From Corythoichthys intestinalis (taxonomy: Eukaryota > Chordata > Actinopteri > Syngnathiformes > Syngnathidae): a DNA stretch of 64,000 nt. Below the pieces are notes generated by a model. The model was not told where the DNA came from. It ran no database searches and worked only from the letters and a program-made list of their open reading frames with translations. Shown one piece after another: positions 1-12,270 of this stretch (its first letter is position 1; each line of letters starts with the position of its first letter). The stretch covers positions 18,921,001-18,985,000 of the forward strand of contig NC_080402.1 of assembly GCF_030265065.1 (NCBI RefSeq), written 5' to 3'. The position numbers and the translations under genes were made by a program.

Positions 1-552
1 TTCTTTGTTTCAATATGTGCTTTTACTGCTAAGTAGCCATTTGGTCTGGTTTGAATTAGCCCTACAATGAGGTAATGTGATGTGCTCATGGTGAAATGTC
101 AGATTCTAACACCATGAGGACATCTCTGCTACACTTAACGAGAATATTACTGTACAAAAAGCAGTGAAAAATGCTGTATGGTGGCAGTGAACCTCTCACC
201 TCACTTCATAATGAGTAGTAGTGTTTGCAAAGAGTAGAAAAAGGGGCTTTTACGCCTCACACACTTAACATTTAATGTTAAACAAAAAATATGACAAAAA
301 TTACAAATCGTTTTGAAAACCACCTGACAACTTTGCCTTTAAACGGCCTGATAATATCACTTAGAAAATGGCAACTATTACAGAATCTTAATGAAGCAGT
401 AGTAAAACAAGTAGTACTGTATTTTCTGCATTATAAGGCACACTTTATCTTCATAATTTGGCTGAGCCTGCGATCTACACTCAGGCTCGTACTTATGTTT
501 TTTTTCCACACTGGCAGAAGTGAGTTTGGTAAACAAATTGTGTGAGTTACGA
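1..552. other. AT-rich non-coding stretch
   Basis: I see no gene, RNA or clear repeat end here. The short open frames have no recognisable domain and overlap each other on both strands. Confidence 0.5.
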
Positions 553-556
553 TTAA

Positions 557-1492
557 AGGAAACCACGGACTTAAAGACTTGTAGGCTCTAATAAGCCACA
601 ATTTTTCTCTTTTAATAAAATATTTTATTAGAAACACATAAAATATTGCCATTGATTTAAAAATCTATATTTAGTACATGTTTTGACTATGGAGGGCGCC
701 ATGTTTTATGCACGTAATGGACGCTCGGGGTGATGAGTTTGTCACCATCACTAGACAAACACTACCGGTGTTCTGCAATTCATTCCTAATTCCTACGCGG
801 CGAGACGTCCAACACGTGCGCACATCGGTTAAAAGCGGTCAGTACTTACTACTTGTGTTTTAATTACCTTTTAATTGCCTCAAAATACTTTATGCATGTG
901 TTTCCCTCTCATACTTTTAAGCATTGTCTTTTCTTGTGATAGCTTTAAAGCAGATTGTTGATCTGTCGACCACATTAGTCACGTAGCGTATTTAAACCAC
1001 CCTTATTTTATATTACTACATTTAAGTATTTTCTTAAGGCATGTTTTGTATATTCTGTCTGTATAATCATCTAAACAAAACAAGCTGAAAGCGCACAATA
1101 GTAGTTTGGCTGTCAAATTCGCCTCTTGTAAGACGTTTTGCCGGTGTGGCACATATTGGCAGAACACACAGAATGTTTGGTCCTACATTAGTCACGTCTC
1201 ATCCTGTCTTTCCTGTTCATTTTGCTTTTGCTGCTCGTTTTGTGAAATATCAACAGTGCCGTCATGCTGGTTAATGTAACCTAAAGAGTGACACTGTGGA
1301 AGACAGGCAGCAGTGGTCCAGTGACGTCACCGCCCTGCGAATTCAACAACAATGGCGACCTACTACAGTAGTTAAACTAATTTTAGAAATGGTATGAAAA
1401 CGAAAACATCAAGAGGGCTTTTAATATCAAATTATTTTAACTCATATTGTTTATCGTTTAAGAACTACAAGTCTTTCTATCCTTGTTTCCCT
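557..1492. mobile_element. Kolobok-like non-autonomous DNA transposon (TTAA target)
   Basis: The left end follows TTAA at 553-556 and starts AGGAAACCAC. The right end is GTTTCCCT followed by ATAA. The first ~165 bp are the reverse complement of the right part of the element at 49822-52832, including the segment around 620-650 that is interrupted there by a hAT element. The right ~120 bp match the left part of that element and also the core of the TAGGGCTGTCAAA family. No long reading frame is present. The superfamily call rests on the TTAA target and on the THAP fragment in its longer relative. Confidence 0.65.
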
Positions 1493-1840
1493 ATAAGATG
1501 CTACATCAACAGACACCCATTTAGCCTGTTGTTCTTTATTCGATTGTTATTCCTATAATGTACTAGTCCTTCTCATAAAATTAGCATATTGTGATAAAGT
1601 TAATTATTTTCTGTAATGTACTGATAAACAGACTTTCATACATTTTGGATTCACTACACACAACTGAAGTAGTTCAAGCCTTTTATTGTTTTAATATTGA
1701 TGATTTTGACAAAGAAAGTCAAGAAAAACCAAAAATTCCTATCTAAAATTTTTTTTGCATATTTCATCCGACCAAGACAAAAAAAGTTTTTTTAATACAA
1801 AAAAAAAGTCAACCTTCAATTAATTATATCAGCTATGCAC

Positions 1841-2703
1841 TCAATACTTGGTCGGGATTCCTTTTGCAGAAATGACTGCTTCAATGCGGCGTGGCATGGA
1901 GGCAATCAGCCTGTGGCACTGCTGAGGTATTATGGAGCCCCAGGAGGCTTCGATAGCGGCCTTAAGCTCATCCACAGTGTTGGATCTGGTGTCTCTCAAC
2001 TTCCTCTTCACAATATCCCACAGATTTTCTATAGGGTTCAGGTCAGGAGAGTTGGCAGGCCAATTGAGCCCAGTAATGCCATGGTCAGTAAACCATTTAC
2101 CGGTGGTTTTGGCAATGTGAGCAGGTGCCAGGTCGTGCTGAAAAATTAAATCTTCATTTCCATAAAGCTTTTCAGCAGATGGAAGCATGAAGTGCTCCAA
2201 AATCACCTGATGGCTAGCTGCATTGACCCTACCATCGATAAAACACAGTGGATAAACACCAGCAGCTGACATGGCACTCAAGACCATCACTTAGTGTAGG
2301 TACTTGACACTGGACTTCAGGCATTTTGGCATTTCCTTCCCCGCAGTCTTCCTCAAAACTCTGCCACATTGATTCCCAAATGACATGCAAAATTTGCTTT
2401 CATCTGAAAAAAGTACTTTGGACCACTGAGCAACAGTCCAATGCTGCTTCTCTGTAGCACAGGTCAGGAGCTGTTTCCGCTGTTTCAGGTTTAAAAGTGG
2501 CTTGACCTGGGGAATGCTGACCTGTAACCCATTTCCAGCACACGCCTGTGCACGGTGGCTCTGGATGTTTCTACTCCAGACTCAGTCCACTGTTTCTGTA
2601 GGTCCCCCAAGGTCTGGAATGGGCCCATCTCCACAATCTTTCTCAGGGTGCGGTCACCTCTTCTGGTTGTGCAGCGTTTCCTGCCACACTTTGTCCTTCC
2701 CAC
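1841..2703 (-). pseudogene. Tc1-family transposase, broken
   Basis: Two open pieces on the minus strand match a Tc1 transposase. The piece at 2491-2703 is the N-terminal helix-turn-helix part, with the ATVHRRVLEMGYRS segment. The piece at 1841-2290 is the catalytic C-terminal part, with QHDLAPAH carrying the second acidic residue and SPDLNPIENLW carrying the DDE-type glutamate region. Between them (2291-2490) the frame is lost, so no intact ~340-residue enzyme can be made. Known Tc1 enzymes cut and paste the element at TA sites; this copy should be inactive. Confidence 0.88.
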
Positions 2704-2926
2704 AGACTACCCACTGAGGTGCCTTCATACAGTACTCTGGGAACAGCCTATTCGCTCAGGAATTTTTTTCTGTATCTTAGCTTCTTGCTTGAGGGTGTCA
2801 ATGATGGTCGGCAGTCTTGCCCATGATTGCGGTTTTGAGTAATGAACTAGCTGGGAGTTTTTAAAAGCCTCAAGAATCTTTCGCAGGGGTTTTGAATTAA
2901 TTTGTTGATTCAGTTGATTAGGTTAG

Positions 2927-3715
2927 TACCGTAATTTTCGGACTATAAGCCACTACTTTTTTCCTTCATTTTGAATCCTGCGGCTTATAGTCCAGTGTGG
3001 CTTATTTGTTGATTTATTTGGGTAAATGAGTAACACTTTTTTTTTTTGACAGCGGGTCATAAGACATAATAGTGACATGACACTATCATGGGCTTTACTA
3101 AATGCTTATGACACATGTCATTAAGTGTCATCGGGCAAATTATGTCACAAACTCCATTTATGTCCAGCTCGGATCTTTTATATCCATTCAAAGGGAGATA
3201 ATTTGCTGGATGACACAAAATGACATCTGTCATAAGCATTTATTAATGCTCATGGCAGTGTCAAGTCATAATTAATTAATAATTATTATCTTTTGACAAG
3301 CTCATGGCGCCACTGTCAAATGTGTTACCAAAATACCATTACTAGCAATTAATGAAACAAATGGAACAGTAACTGAAGAACTAATTAGCACAGAACACAC
3401 CGAATTTTGATTGCTATTTACATCTGTAGTGCTGCAATGCATGCTAAGAGGCATGTTGGACAACAACAATGATGGCCAAATGAAACTTTGCAGCCAATTG
3501 GTTCATAGCTTAATGGTGGTCATTTGGTCTTATGACAGTCGTATGATGCCGCGTTACTGGTTAAAATATTTTGGTGTAAATATCCCATAACACAGTGAGG
3601 ACAGCTGCGGTTTATAATCCAGTGCGGCTTATCTATGAACAATGTCATTTTCGTGTAAAATTTGGTGGGTGGCGGCTTATAGCCAGGTGAGCCTTATAGT
3701 GCGAAAATAATGGTA
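2927..3715. mobile_element. MITE with TACCGTAATTTTCGG ends, nested in the Tc1 element
   Basis: The left end TACCGTAATTTTCGGACTAT is matched in inverse by the right end, read as TACCATTATTTTCGCACTAT, so the terminal inverted repeat is about 25 bp. The inside repeats the phrase CGGCTTATAG and has no coding frame. It sits between the Tc1 transposase and the Tc1 right repeat, so it is the younger of the two. I cannot fix its target duplication or superfamily. Confidence 0.7.
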
Positions 3716-3951
3716 CCTTCTTTAGAGTACCTTTTCATAATATGCTAATTTTTTGAGATCGAGATTTTTGGGTTTTCCTGAATTTTTTGCCACTATTATC
3801 ATTATTAAAACAATAAAAGGCTTGAACTACTTCAGTTGAGTGTAATGAATCTAAAATATATGAAAGTCTAATGTTTATCAGTACATTACCCAAAATAATG
3901 AACTTTATCACAATCTTTTTTTTTTTTTTTTTTTTTTTAGAAGGACCAGTA

Positions 3952-5493
3952 TAATGTTTGTTTTTGGTCACTAATCAAATTAAATTATCCTAAAAATGTG
4001 ATTTATACTCCCGTGCGACTTATATAGTTTTTTCCCCATTTTCATCTGACGCAAATTGTACAACGGTGCAATTCCTTTTCATTTGTGACTGTATGAAAAG
4101 ATGGGCACACCAGGAGATGCAGAAAAATTTCACTGCAGCGTTAATTGTTGATCCACAAACTGTTCAATTGTTTACATTCTATGTTCTGCAATCATTTGCT
4201 GCCAACTGTAATGTCAATTGCAGCTAATGTATTAATATTTCATTATGTGTTAATCTTTATATGAGGGTCTCTTTTCTACTAAAACGGTTACTGCAGAGGA
4301 AGACGTACACACATAAATAATCCTGCGGAGCAGGTGGTTAAGGGCAGACACAGCCGCCGGTGCACTTTCAATCACTTTAATGAACTAACGGTAAGTAAAC
4401 AAACACATGATAAGCACACCCATTCATAAGCTGCAGAAAGAATAGTCACTTAGCAGCCAGCACTATCCCGAGCCAACAGGCCATTCAACGTGCCAGGTAA
4501 CGCCTTTTTAAGACGCACTCGTTCAACATCATATATTGTACAGTATAGAAGATCCAGCATGGTGTTCCCATTTGGAAAAAAATAACATCGTCACTGCATA
4601 GTGTGTATTTGTATTCCGAATAAAGCTACATATTAATAAATATCTGCTATATACTGTATATAATAGAATATACAGTCACTACTTTGTACAAGTTATGGAA
4701 CTTACAACCCTTGTGATAAACAAAAGGCACAAACACCAATTCCTACAGGCACCTCTAAAGCGCTCATTATTACAAGTGCAATGCACTGAATCATTTCATG
4801 TACGCATCTCCCAAAAATGAGGATGAAAAACGTGCTGGCAACCGGCTGAGTTTCAATTGCAACAGTGTGTACATACACACACACATATATACGCACGCTG
4901 TTATGTAATTCCATCAAGCGGCCATTCTCGCTGTCATACCAGGATATAAAAAATTAAATGGGACTATTCAAAACAACACAAACCAAGACTTAACAGACAT
5001 CAAAATAAAGGACTCATCGTCATCTGACTCACTTGCCAATACTTGTAAATATCCTCTTCCTCCCATCACAACCATCCGCCTTGTCCTCAAGTAAACACCG
5101 TCTGACTGCCTTTGAGCATGTGCAGCATGGATGGATGTAGGGATGGGAGGAAGGCGGGAGAGGTGATGGAGGGGGGATGACGAATGAGGACCAAGCAGAT
5201 GGAATTATGGGTGCTTCTGATGGGGAGCTCGGATGCTGACTCACGCTGCATACACTATGTGCAAGCGAAGGGAGGTCACAGAGTATTATTGATCTAGTAT
5301 AAACACGTTTGCATCTATTGATTTTGTTTTAATGTGACAAGTGTTCAAATAATGCCACTGTTCAATTTTTTCCCCCCAATAAATGAAGTTAATCATTCAA
5401 AAGTTGTGTGCTTTTTTGCCAGTTTCAGAGGCTGGGGAACTAAAAAAAAATGCTTCAGTAATAGTTAACAAAAATACAAAGTTCAAACAAAAG
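3952..5493. other. Non-coding stretch, one exon-like block
   Basis: No recognised gene. 3970-4040 resembles a scrap of the TACCGTA family. A minus-strand open block at 5033-5245 with good splice signals is listed separately. A purine-rich tract lies at 5130-5180. Confidence 0.4.
5033..5245 (-). other. Candidate internal coding exon, unrecognised
   Basis: On the minus strand this 213-bp block runs from an acceptor (TGTATGCAG) to a strong donor (GTGAGT) and stays open in one frame, giving a Ser/Pro-rich stretch and then a Cys-containing basic stretch ending FTSIG. The frame fits a splice from the possible start exon at 12541-12554 (ATG plus four codons, donor GTAAGT). I recognise no family. 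It could be chance in a low-complexity region; the long intron would have to cross several transposons. Confidence 0.2.
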
Positions 5494-6060
5494 TAGTGCT
5501 GCAACGATTAATCGATAAACTCGAGTAATCGATTAGAAAAAAAAAAAGATTCAAATTAAATTTTGCTGCTTCGAGTATTTGTTTCATTAAAGTGGCGTTT
5601 TAATGGTTTATTTTGAAAGTGTTTGCATTTAGTTTTATTGATTTGGGTGGATACACTGTCCTCTTGTCTGCCTAATTTCACATGGGTGAATCCAGCTGCT
5701 CCCTGTTAAGACCAACATTAGCTTTTGTTTGAGCTTATGTTTTTTTTAATGAATTCGTAATTTAGTTTATAGGTATATTTAGCTGTTTTTTGTGGGAATA
5801 GGTGTCTGAACCATTTGTTAAGAGCATTGTAAAAAAAATGTTAGCATTTAATAGCATTTAAGCTAGTGGAATTTTGCTATTCAAATTAGCCAATTGTTCT
5901 TTTGTTGTACATAAATCCTCATTTATATACTTTTTTATAGTGTTTGTGGCTGAGCTCAGGTATTTTAATTTTTAATGTTCCTTATCCGATTACTTGATTA
6001 TTCGAACTAACTACGTCATCGATTAATCGAATACTAAAATAATTGATAGCTGCAGCCCTA
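5494..6060. mobile_element. hAT-type MITE, TAGTGCTGCAACG / TAGGGCTGCAGC ends
   Basis: The ends TAGTGCTGCAACGATTAATC and, in inverse, TAGGGCTGCAGCTATC form an inverted repeat. The element is bounded by an exact 8-bp duplication, AACAAAAG, at 5486-5493 and 6061-6068, as expected for hAT elements. It has no coding frame. A larger member of the same family lies at 39198-40830, and a left-end scrap at 55653. Confidence 0.88.
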
Positions 6061-6068
6061 AACAAAAG

Positions 6069-6315
6069 ATATCAAAACTTACTTGAGGGTGAGAAAACTG
6101 GAACACGAGGGCTTGAACACTGATATAGACAATGACGCAACAAGAACAGACAGCACATGGGGAACTTAAATACAGACATGGGCTAACGAGACAATAAGGC
6201 ACAGGTGGGTGACACAAGAGGCAGCTGATTGGTCAACACACAAGAAGCAGGCCACAGCAGGTGAAATCAATGGGTAATCAAATGGACAAGACACACTAGG
6301 GCACAGAACCATGAC
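6069..6315. repeat. Dispersed-repeat-like segment
   Basis: The purine-rich text with recurring ACAGGTG, CAGGTGAAAT and a final GAACCATGACA resembles a tail common in fish interspersed repeats. I cannot assign a family and see no ends. Confidence 0.3.
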
Positions 6316-6559
6316 ATTAGTCTTTTAAATGTTTTCTCACTTGATATCATTAGTTTCAGTTTTTTGTTTTACAATTTCATCATTATAATTGAAATCTATT
6401 CATTTAAAAAGCTATTATTTTTCATGTTTTTAGTTTATTTTCAACACTGTAATTTGCAACCAAATTGTTAACAATTTAACTTAATTTTTCTTTTTTTTAA
6501 AGGATGATCGATCATTTGTATTTATTTTAATTCATGTTTTGTATGTTTATGTCAATACC

Positions 6560-7802
6560 GGTGTTTTTGTCAAAGACGACGACTACGAAAATATTTTGTC
6601 AACGAATACGTTTTTCCTGATGATGACGAGACGATAAACTAAAATCCGGTTTTGGGAGACTAAAACATACATGCCAGGTTTCGTCCGACGAGACGAGACG
6701 AAAATGAGCAATAGTTTCTGGATTCTAATTAGTGAGCGTGAATCGCAGCAGTGCCTGGTGTCACTCATGTGACGTGCTGCGCCCCGCTCCCTCACTCACC
6801 AGTTCAGTGTCCTCTCTATTCTCCAACTTGCACACACGGTAAGATGTGCAATGTTGCTTAGCCTTTAAACGTCCGTGCCGACTCCTGAGTGACCATCACA
6901 CTCAAAATGTAACTCATAGCGTTAGCATAACATTCGAATTAGGCTAATGCTAACGGCGAGTGTCCTCTTAAGCTAACGCATAGACTTCATAATGATATCG
7001 ACAGGTCAGATTCGACCTTCACTGTGCCACGCCTTCAGTTATTCCCAGTCGGTTGCAGCGAGACATGCAGCGATCGAACGTTGGATTTATGTAGCAAAAG
7101 TACAAAAGCTGTACCGCATACAAACAGGAAGGATTGTCTCAGGAGTGATTTGCTCGAGGATTTAAGTTAATCATTCTATTTTTCGTTTTTTTCGCAAGAA
7201 TTTTCAACATAAAGAGCTCTTTGTTGTAAGGCTGCCACCACATTGTCTAACAGACAAGCATCATTCTTTGACATGTTTACATAAAATAAATGCTAACTGC
7301 ACTTTTTTTGCTTTCGACCAAGAATTGAGACTGTTTTATGCCCATATCTATATAGAATTCAGGGATTTAAGCATTTATTCACAACAATTTTCACCGAAAA
7401 AACTGTTTACATATGGCGGCCGCCACACTGACTGACAGACTAGCATCGTACTTCGACATAGTTATAAAAATTTTAATAATTATAATAATTATAATTATCT
7501 AACTAGCTAACTGCACGGTTTTTTGTTTGTTTGTTTTTAACCAAGTATCGAGTCTGTTTTACATCAATATCATTAAAGAATTAAGGGATTTAAGCATTTA
7601 CGCTACAATATGTGCTCGTCTGTCAATTTTCATTCAAAATAGCTGAAAATATTTATTTTTAAAGGTAAAACTTTTGAATTTTATAGACGAAAACATTTTT
7701 AGTAAACTTTTTTTTGTACTTCTAGTAAAATTTTGTCAACAAACTAGACGAAAGTAGTCTTGAGTTTTTGTCAACAAAAACTAGACGAAGACGAACACAT
7801 TT
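6560..7802. mobile_element. Inverted-repeat MITE (GTGTTTTTGTC ends)
   Basis: The left part (GTGTTTTTGTCAAAGACGAC) and the right part (inverse of GACGAAGACGAACAC) are imperfect inverted repeats, with further GACGAGACGA and AAACTAGACGA motifs inside. No reading frame of note is present. The exact ends and target duplication are not clear. Confidence 0.5.
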
Positions 7803-8511
7803 TGAAATGAAATGTCTAAAATATGATTGACTAATATGTATAATCGTCCATAAGACCAAGAGGAAATTAAAAGGGCTTCCAAAAACAACACTGATCAATA
7901 CTTTATTTTATTAAATTTTACATTTGTGCTAGATTATTTAAAATGGTATTTTTTTTAGAATTGTTTTGAACTAAATAAAGAAATAAGAGGTCTCTTTTAA
8001 AATGATGCTTCATTTATCTTTTTTTTTTTTTTTTTTTAACATATTGTCTATGGATATTGTCCTTTATTTTGAAAGTAAATAATCATTTCGACAAATTACT
8101 AGAGATAAAATGAATGATTTTTTTATTATTTTTATTATTTTAAAAAAATCGTTGTACATCTTTATTATGTAATGAATAATTCGTGCATTAATCTTATCCT
8201 CGGAAGGGTCAACGGGGTACTGGAGCCTATTCCAGCTAACTATATCAACTAACTATATCTTGATTTGGTTGCCAGCCAACTGCAAGTTACGAGGAGACAA
8301 AGAACCTGTATTGATTCATAATCCTTCATATTTTAAAATACTATTATGAACACCCATGCAACCTTGTGGGGCAAACACATGTAAGAATGTTGAACGTTCA
8401 TTTACAAAGCCAATTATTCATCTTTGTAGCTACTGCTGTTTGGGTTAGCAACATCCATCAAGAGTTTGGCCCACTACTGTCACAAAAACATGATGACAAT
8501 CTAATCTGCAG
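7803..8511. other. AT-rich non-coding stretch
   Basis: Long T and A runs (for example 8021-8038). I see no gene and no element ends. Confidence 0.45.
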
Positions 8512-8603
8512 CATCCACCGGCTTCAGGATGACATTCGATTACAGCGACAGGCAACTCATCACCCTCAATTTCCTGAACGTGTCACCCTCGGCGTGTGCT
8601 TGA
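8512..8603 (+). other. Candidate terminal coding exon, unrecognised
   Basis: After an acceptor-like CTGCAG (8506-8511), a frame of 29 codons ends in TGA at 8601-8603. Its codons end mostly in C or G although the surroundings are AT-rich, which is how a real exon looks in this window. An AATAAA lies about 170 bp downstream (near 8770). The peptide (ending NVSPSACA) belongs to no family I know, and I cannot find the preceding exon. It may be a pseudogene fragment. Confidence 0.25.
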
Positions 8604-8959
8604 CATGCCAATCTTGCATTTCTGGCCACTCAAGATAAGACTACGACCCGTCTGCGGTGACGTTTTCATGTCTGGTTTGAATTGTCGCGACAAACAACCT
8701 ATTATGAATATACGCCTCATAAGTTTTCTATTATTGAGTTATTTGGTTTAATTTGTTTGCTGGTTTTATAATAAATCAATCAACATTAAAGAATACAGAT
8801 TTGAAATGTGGCTTTTTACTATTTTTTAAAAACCTATTAATATTCCCCTTACATGTATTGTTAAAAAAATAAATAAAAATCATTATTCATCATATGATAC
8901 CTGCAAAAAATATTTTGGGGTGAAAAATATACAATCAAAACATAACCTCTCAAAGTAAC

Positions 8960-9170
8960 TCCATTAGAGGGGATAGGGGAAGTTCAGAATTTTTGACATT
9001 AGGGTTAATCTTCAAGTTAGCAGGGGTTTATTTAGTCATTGGAGTTGATTTCAACAAATTCCGTGCAGTTTGATAGTTATTTATCATTTCAGGGCTTCAG
9101 AGTGGCTAAGCTAGTGCGAGTCAATGAGCCCGTCCTAGCATGCCAATAAAAAACAGCATAAGGACGCATG
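8960..9170 (-). repeat. Dispersed repeat R1, uninterrupted copy
   Basis: The reverse complement of 8975-9165 matches 10875-10908 joined to 12103-12270, and part of it matches 26110-26270. It keeps AGTCAATG (9119-9126) undivided, so it shows the target before the 10909-12102 element inserted. One end reads GGAAGTTCAGAATTTT; in the 26 kb copy this follows TTAAAGT, which hints at an old TTAA-type element end. Confidence 0.7.
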
Positions 9171-9506
9171 AAAATCACCGATGACCCATGCAATCAATAG
9201 TGTTGGCTGTGTTTTCAGCATGAAGTTATTCAAACTTATCATTGCATGTCAATAACTGCAGTATTAACAACAACATTTGTGATACAGTAGCTATGTAGGT
9301 AACAGGCTGCAGAGCGGAGTGATATTTTTTCCACCAGTGTGTTTATGTCGTAGCCAGCAGCAAGTATCCACAGTTTGTATTATTCCTTGTTCTTCACAGG
9401 GAATTTGTAAAAACTCTCATTTGCCCATTTCTTCTGTCTGTTTTCACAGCCTCTACATGCACGTTTCACTATGTTGCCGTTCTTCAGTCAAGACTCTGTA
9501 GACTGA

Positions 9507-10680
9507 TGCTGCATTCGAGGAAGGTAGGAAAGTTTGCCAACCTCCGACCAGGATAAATGTCATTGGAACACCACTTGAACTGGGGAGCCTTAGTCACCAT
9601 GTCAGAAAAAAAAAGTACCCCGATTTCACGAGTTGCTTCAATCAGATGTCACTCCACCAAATCCGCTGCCCCGTTGAGCCAAAGCAGACCGTCAATAGTA
9701 AAACTAAAGAAGGCAGTTTACAGTGTGGTCTATTTGCCTTAGCTGTCATTTTTCCTCCACTATTTAATCGCTTACGAGAGGCCATGTTTGCTGGAGGTCA
9801 ACGTGTCTTTTTATGGCCAAAATAAAAAACACTTGGAAGGCTTTGAGGTCGCAACTGGTACCGAGTAGGATAAATCCGGGGGTCATCAGACCTCCTAAAA
9901 TGTATCAAACTGCTTTTGGGAGTATTATTAGTTATTATTATTATTATGTTGTTGTTATTATTAGTGGCAGTAGTATTATTCCTATAACATACAAAATAAT
10001 GCTTTTCATTCAAAATTGTTTTTCTTCAATGATTTGCAAAATAAAAGAAAACAGCAGTAACCTCCATCTCCTAATTTTTCTCCACATTTGCCAAATGCAA
10101 AACCTAAATTTTAACTATTTAATAACATTTGATGTACATTCAAACTAATGTAAACGTTTACTTTTTTTCTTTAATTAAGATATACATCAAACAATCCTCC
10201 AGTACAATCAATATGTAAATTTAATAAATCATATCAGCCCAATCTGCAAAATAAAGTCCGCTAGTTTAGATGCTACAAATGCTAACATATTTACATTTCT
10301 CTCATAGCAAATCGCGAAACATCACTAAAGAAACAGTTTCGCCAAACTTAACCACAACATACATCAACTGAAACAACTTACAGCCTCATGTGGGCAGAAC
10401 CAGAGCGTAGCTGTCCCTTAGCATGTCAGACACGTCTGCTACTCAGTCATAAAAGGTAAGAGTCCAGCTACACCCAACATCATTTGCCAAAATACAATAC
10501 TTTAAACAAACCATCACACATAGGGTTTTGATAGTTGCCTTCATATTTTCGGGATCAAAGCAACGTATGCTGGAACGGCGTTCCGGCTCGGAAAAACATG
10601 GCGGAACGGCGTTCCGGGCCATTCTGGCCCACTTTCACCCCTGGATAAGTCCGACTTCCAACCTTCCTCGAATGCAGCAT
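9507..10680. mobile_element. Inverted-repeat element, ATGCTGCATTCGAGG ends
   Basis: The 19-bp left end ATGCTGCATTCGAGGAAGG recurs as an exact reverse complement at 10662-10680, so this 1.17-kb stretch is bounded by inverted repeats. No transposase is visible, and I cannot identify a target duplication. 9930-9965 is an ATT/GTT simple repeat, and two GGAACGGCGTTCC dyads lie near the right end. Confidence 0.6.
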
Positions 10681-10874
10681 GACCACAACTTAAGTCGACG
10701 AAGCACTCCTCTCTATTGTAGTCACATTACGCATCTAAAAAAAAGTAGTCCCGAAGAAATAAATTAATTACGGCAGTTCAGTTTGGTGTTACATTGTTTT
10801 GGCCGCATGGGTATTTTGAACAACAATCTGCATTTTTTAATCTATTTGACTATGTTAGATCTGTTGGTATCGTT

Positions 10875-12270
10875 TTTTTATTGGCATGCCATGAAGGGAC
10901 CATTGACTCAAGGGCGCAGATTTGCATAGGGACGGTAGGGACATAACACCACTAACTTTTCAGGATGCTCAAATTGTCCCTATCAACTTTTAAGCAACAT
11001 TATTTGCATTATATAAAGAGTTCAGTGATATAGGTCAAGGGCGTAGGTTTCCATAGGGACGGTAGGGACATAACACAACCAACTTTTTAGGATGCTCAAA
11101 TTATCCCCACCAAATTATCCCCTCCAACTTTTAAGCAACCTTATTTGCATTATATAATGACTTCAGTTATATATGTCTTTTAAATTGTCTTCCGATATGT
11201 TGTAAGGATAGAATTGATCCTACCACTATTAAGTGAATTACAGTACTCTCATTATGTTCAGACTTACACTGACCCCTTTTCACATGCTGAATGTGCCAGT
11301 CCATTTTCCCCCTGAAACGTACGTTTGATTGGCTGATGACTTGAACCCCCTGCCCCCCCCCCCACACACACCCATTCACAGCCCGACAGAAATACAACAT
11401 GCCGCCTCCCCCTTCAAAGACAACGGATATTAGAAGTTTTTTTCCGCCAGAAGCAGCCACTGACGGCAATGTTGTGGAGGTGGGGAACACTCCACTAATT
11501 TTGCAACTGCTAGAGTGCTTCAAGTCGATTTTACTGAGATTTCTTGAAATAAGAAAAACAGTTAGCTGAAAATAAGCTTAACAGACTTATTTTGAGCAAA
11601 AAGTTTGTAAAAATCTTAAAAGACAAATTAAAAATTAATTAATTCAAGAATATTGTTCAAAACATTATTTGAAAGATTTTTTTTCGTGATTTAGGTGAAA
11701 GATGATTTAGATATATTGGCTCAATACGAACAAATAGTAATATTTACTTAAAGTAAGTGGAAGAATCTGACGCATTAATCTGTTAACTAGCCTTTAACAC
11801 TCAAAAAAAGGAAAAAATTTGGGAAAAAATGGAAAAAATTGACTAGATTTAAAAAATAAATAAAAATCTGATTAAGACGTTATAAATTTGCTGGGTGAAA
11901 GTTCGTATAGGTCAATACAGATTTTTCATTAATCTTTTAGTCTATAAATTAATTAGGTTCATATTGGTGAGAAATGTAGCCCTGACCCCCATTCACCAAA
12001 TATGTTTGGTCTTATTAATGTCCCGTCGCCAGCAAAAAGTGTACATGCAGGTTATGATGTCATATCGTCCCTACCAATATCAAGACCAAACCTACGCTCT
12101 TGCATTGACTCGCGCTAGCTCAGCTACTCCGGAGCCCTGAAATTAATAAATAACTAACAAACTGCACGGAATTTGTTGAAATCAACTCCACCGACTAATT
12201 TAACTCCCGCTAACTTGAAGATAAGCCTAATGTGAAAAATTTTAAACTTCTGCATTAAGTACAAGGTAGC
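10875..12270 (+). repeat. Dispersed repeat R1, split by a hAT-type element
   Basis: 10875-10908 and 12103-12270 join to the same sequence as the uninterrupted copy at 8960-9170 (inverse). The split point lies within the duplicated CATTGACT. Confidence 0.7.
10909..12102. mobile_element. hAT-type element, CAAGGGCG(T/C)AG ends, copy 1
   Basis: The element starts CAAGGGCGCAGATTTG and ends CAAACCTACGCTCTTG, an inverted pair. An exact 8-bp duplication, CATTGACT, flanks it (10901-10908 and 12103-12110). The left ~128 bp is repeated in tandem (10909-11036 and 11037-11165), which other copies do not show. No transposase is present. Other copies: 19782-21354, 47346-48345, and an end fragment at 26042. 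Confidence 0.9.

Larger units (their letters stand above)
1563..3949 (-). mobile_element. Tc1-like DNA transposon with a nested insertion
   Basis: Long inverted repeats of about 200 bp bound the element: 1563-1770 and the reverse complement of about 3723-3949. Both begin CT(A/G)GTCCTTCT and sit next to a TA dinucleotide (1561-1562 and 3950-3951), the Tc1/mariner target duplication. The inside carries a decayed transposase on the minus strand. Another element (2927-3715) has inserted between the transposase start and the right repeat, which explains the ~2.4 kb length against the usual ~1.6 kb. Confidence 0.88.

Noticed and set aside
11167-11523. Minus-strand open frame of 118 codons
   Set aside because: It lies inside a hAT-type element, is rich in simple runs, and the same stretch in the 19.8 kb copy is interrupted.
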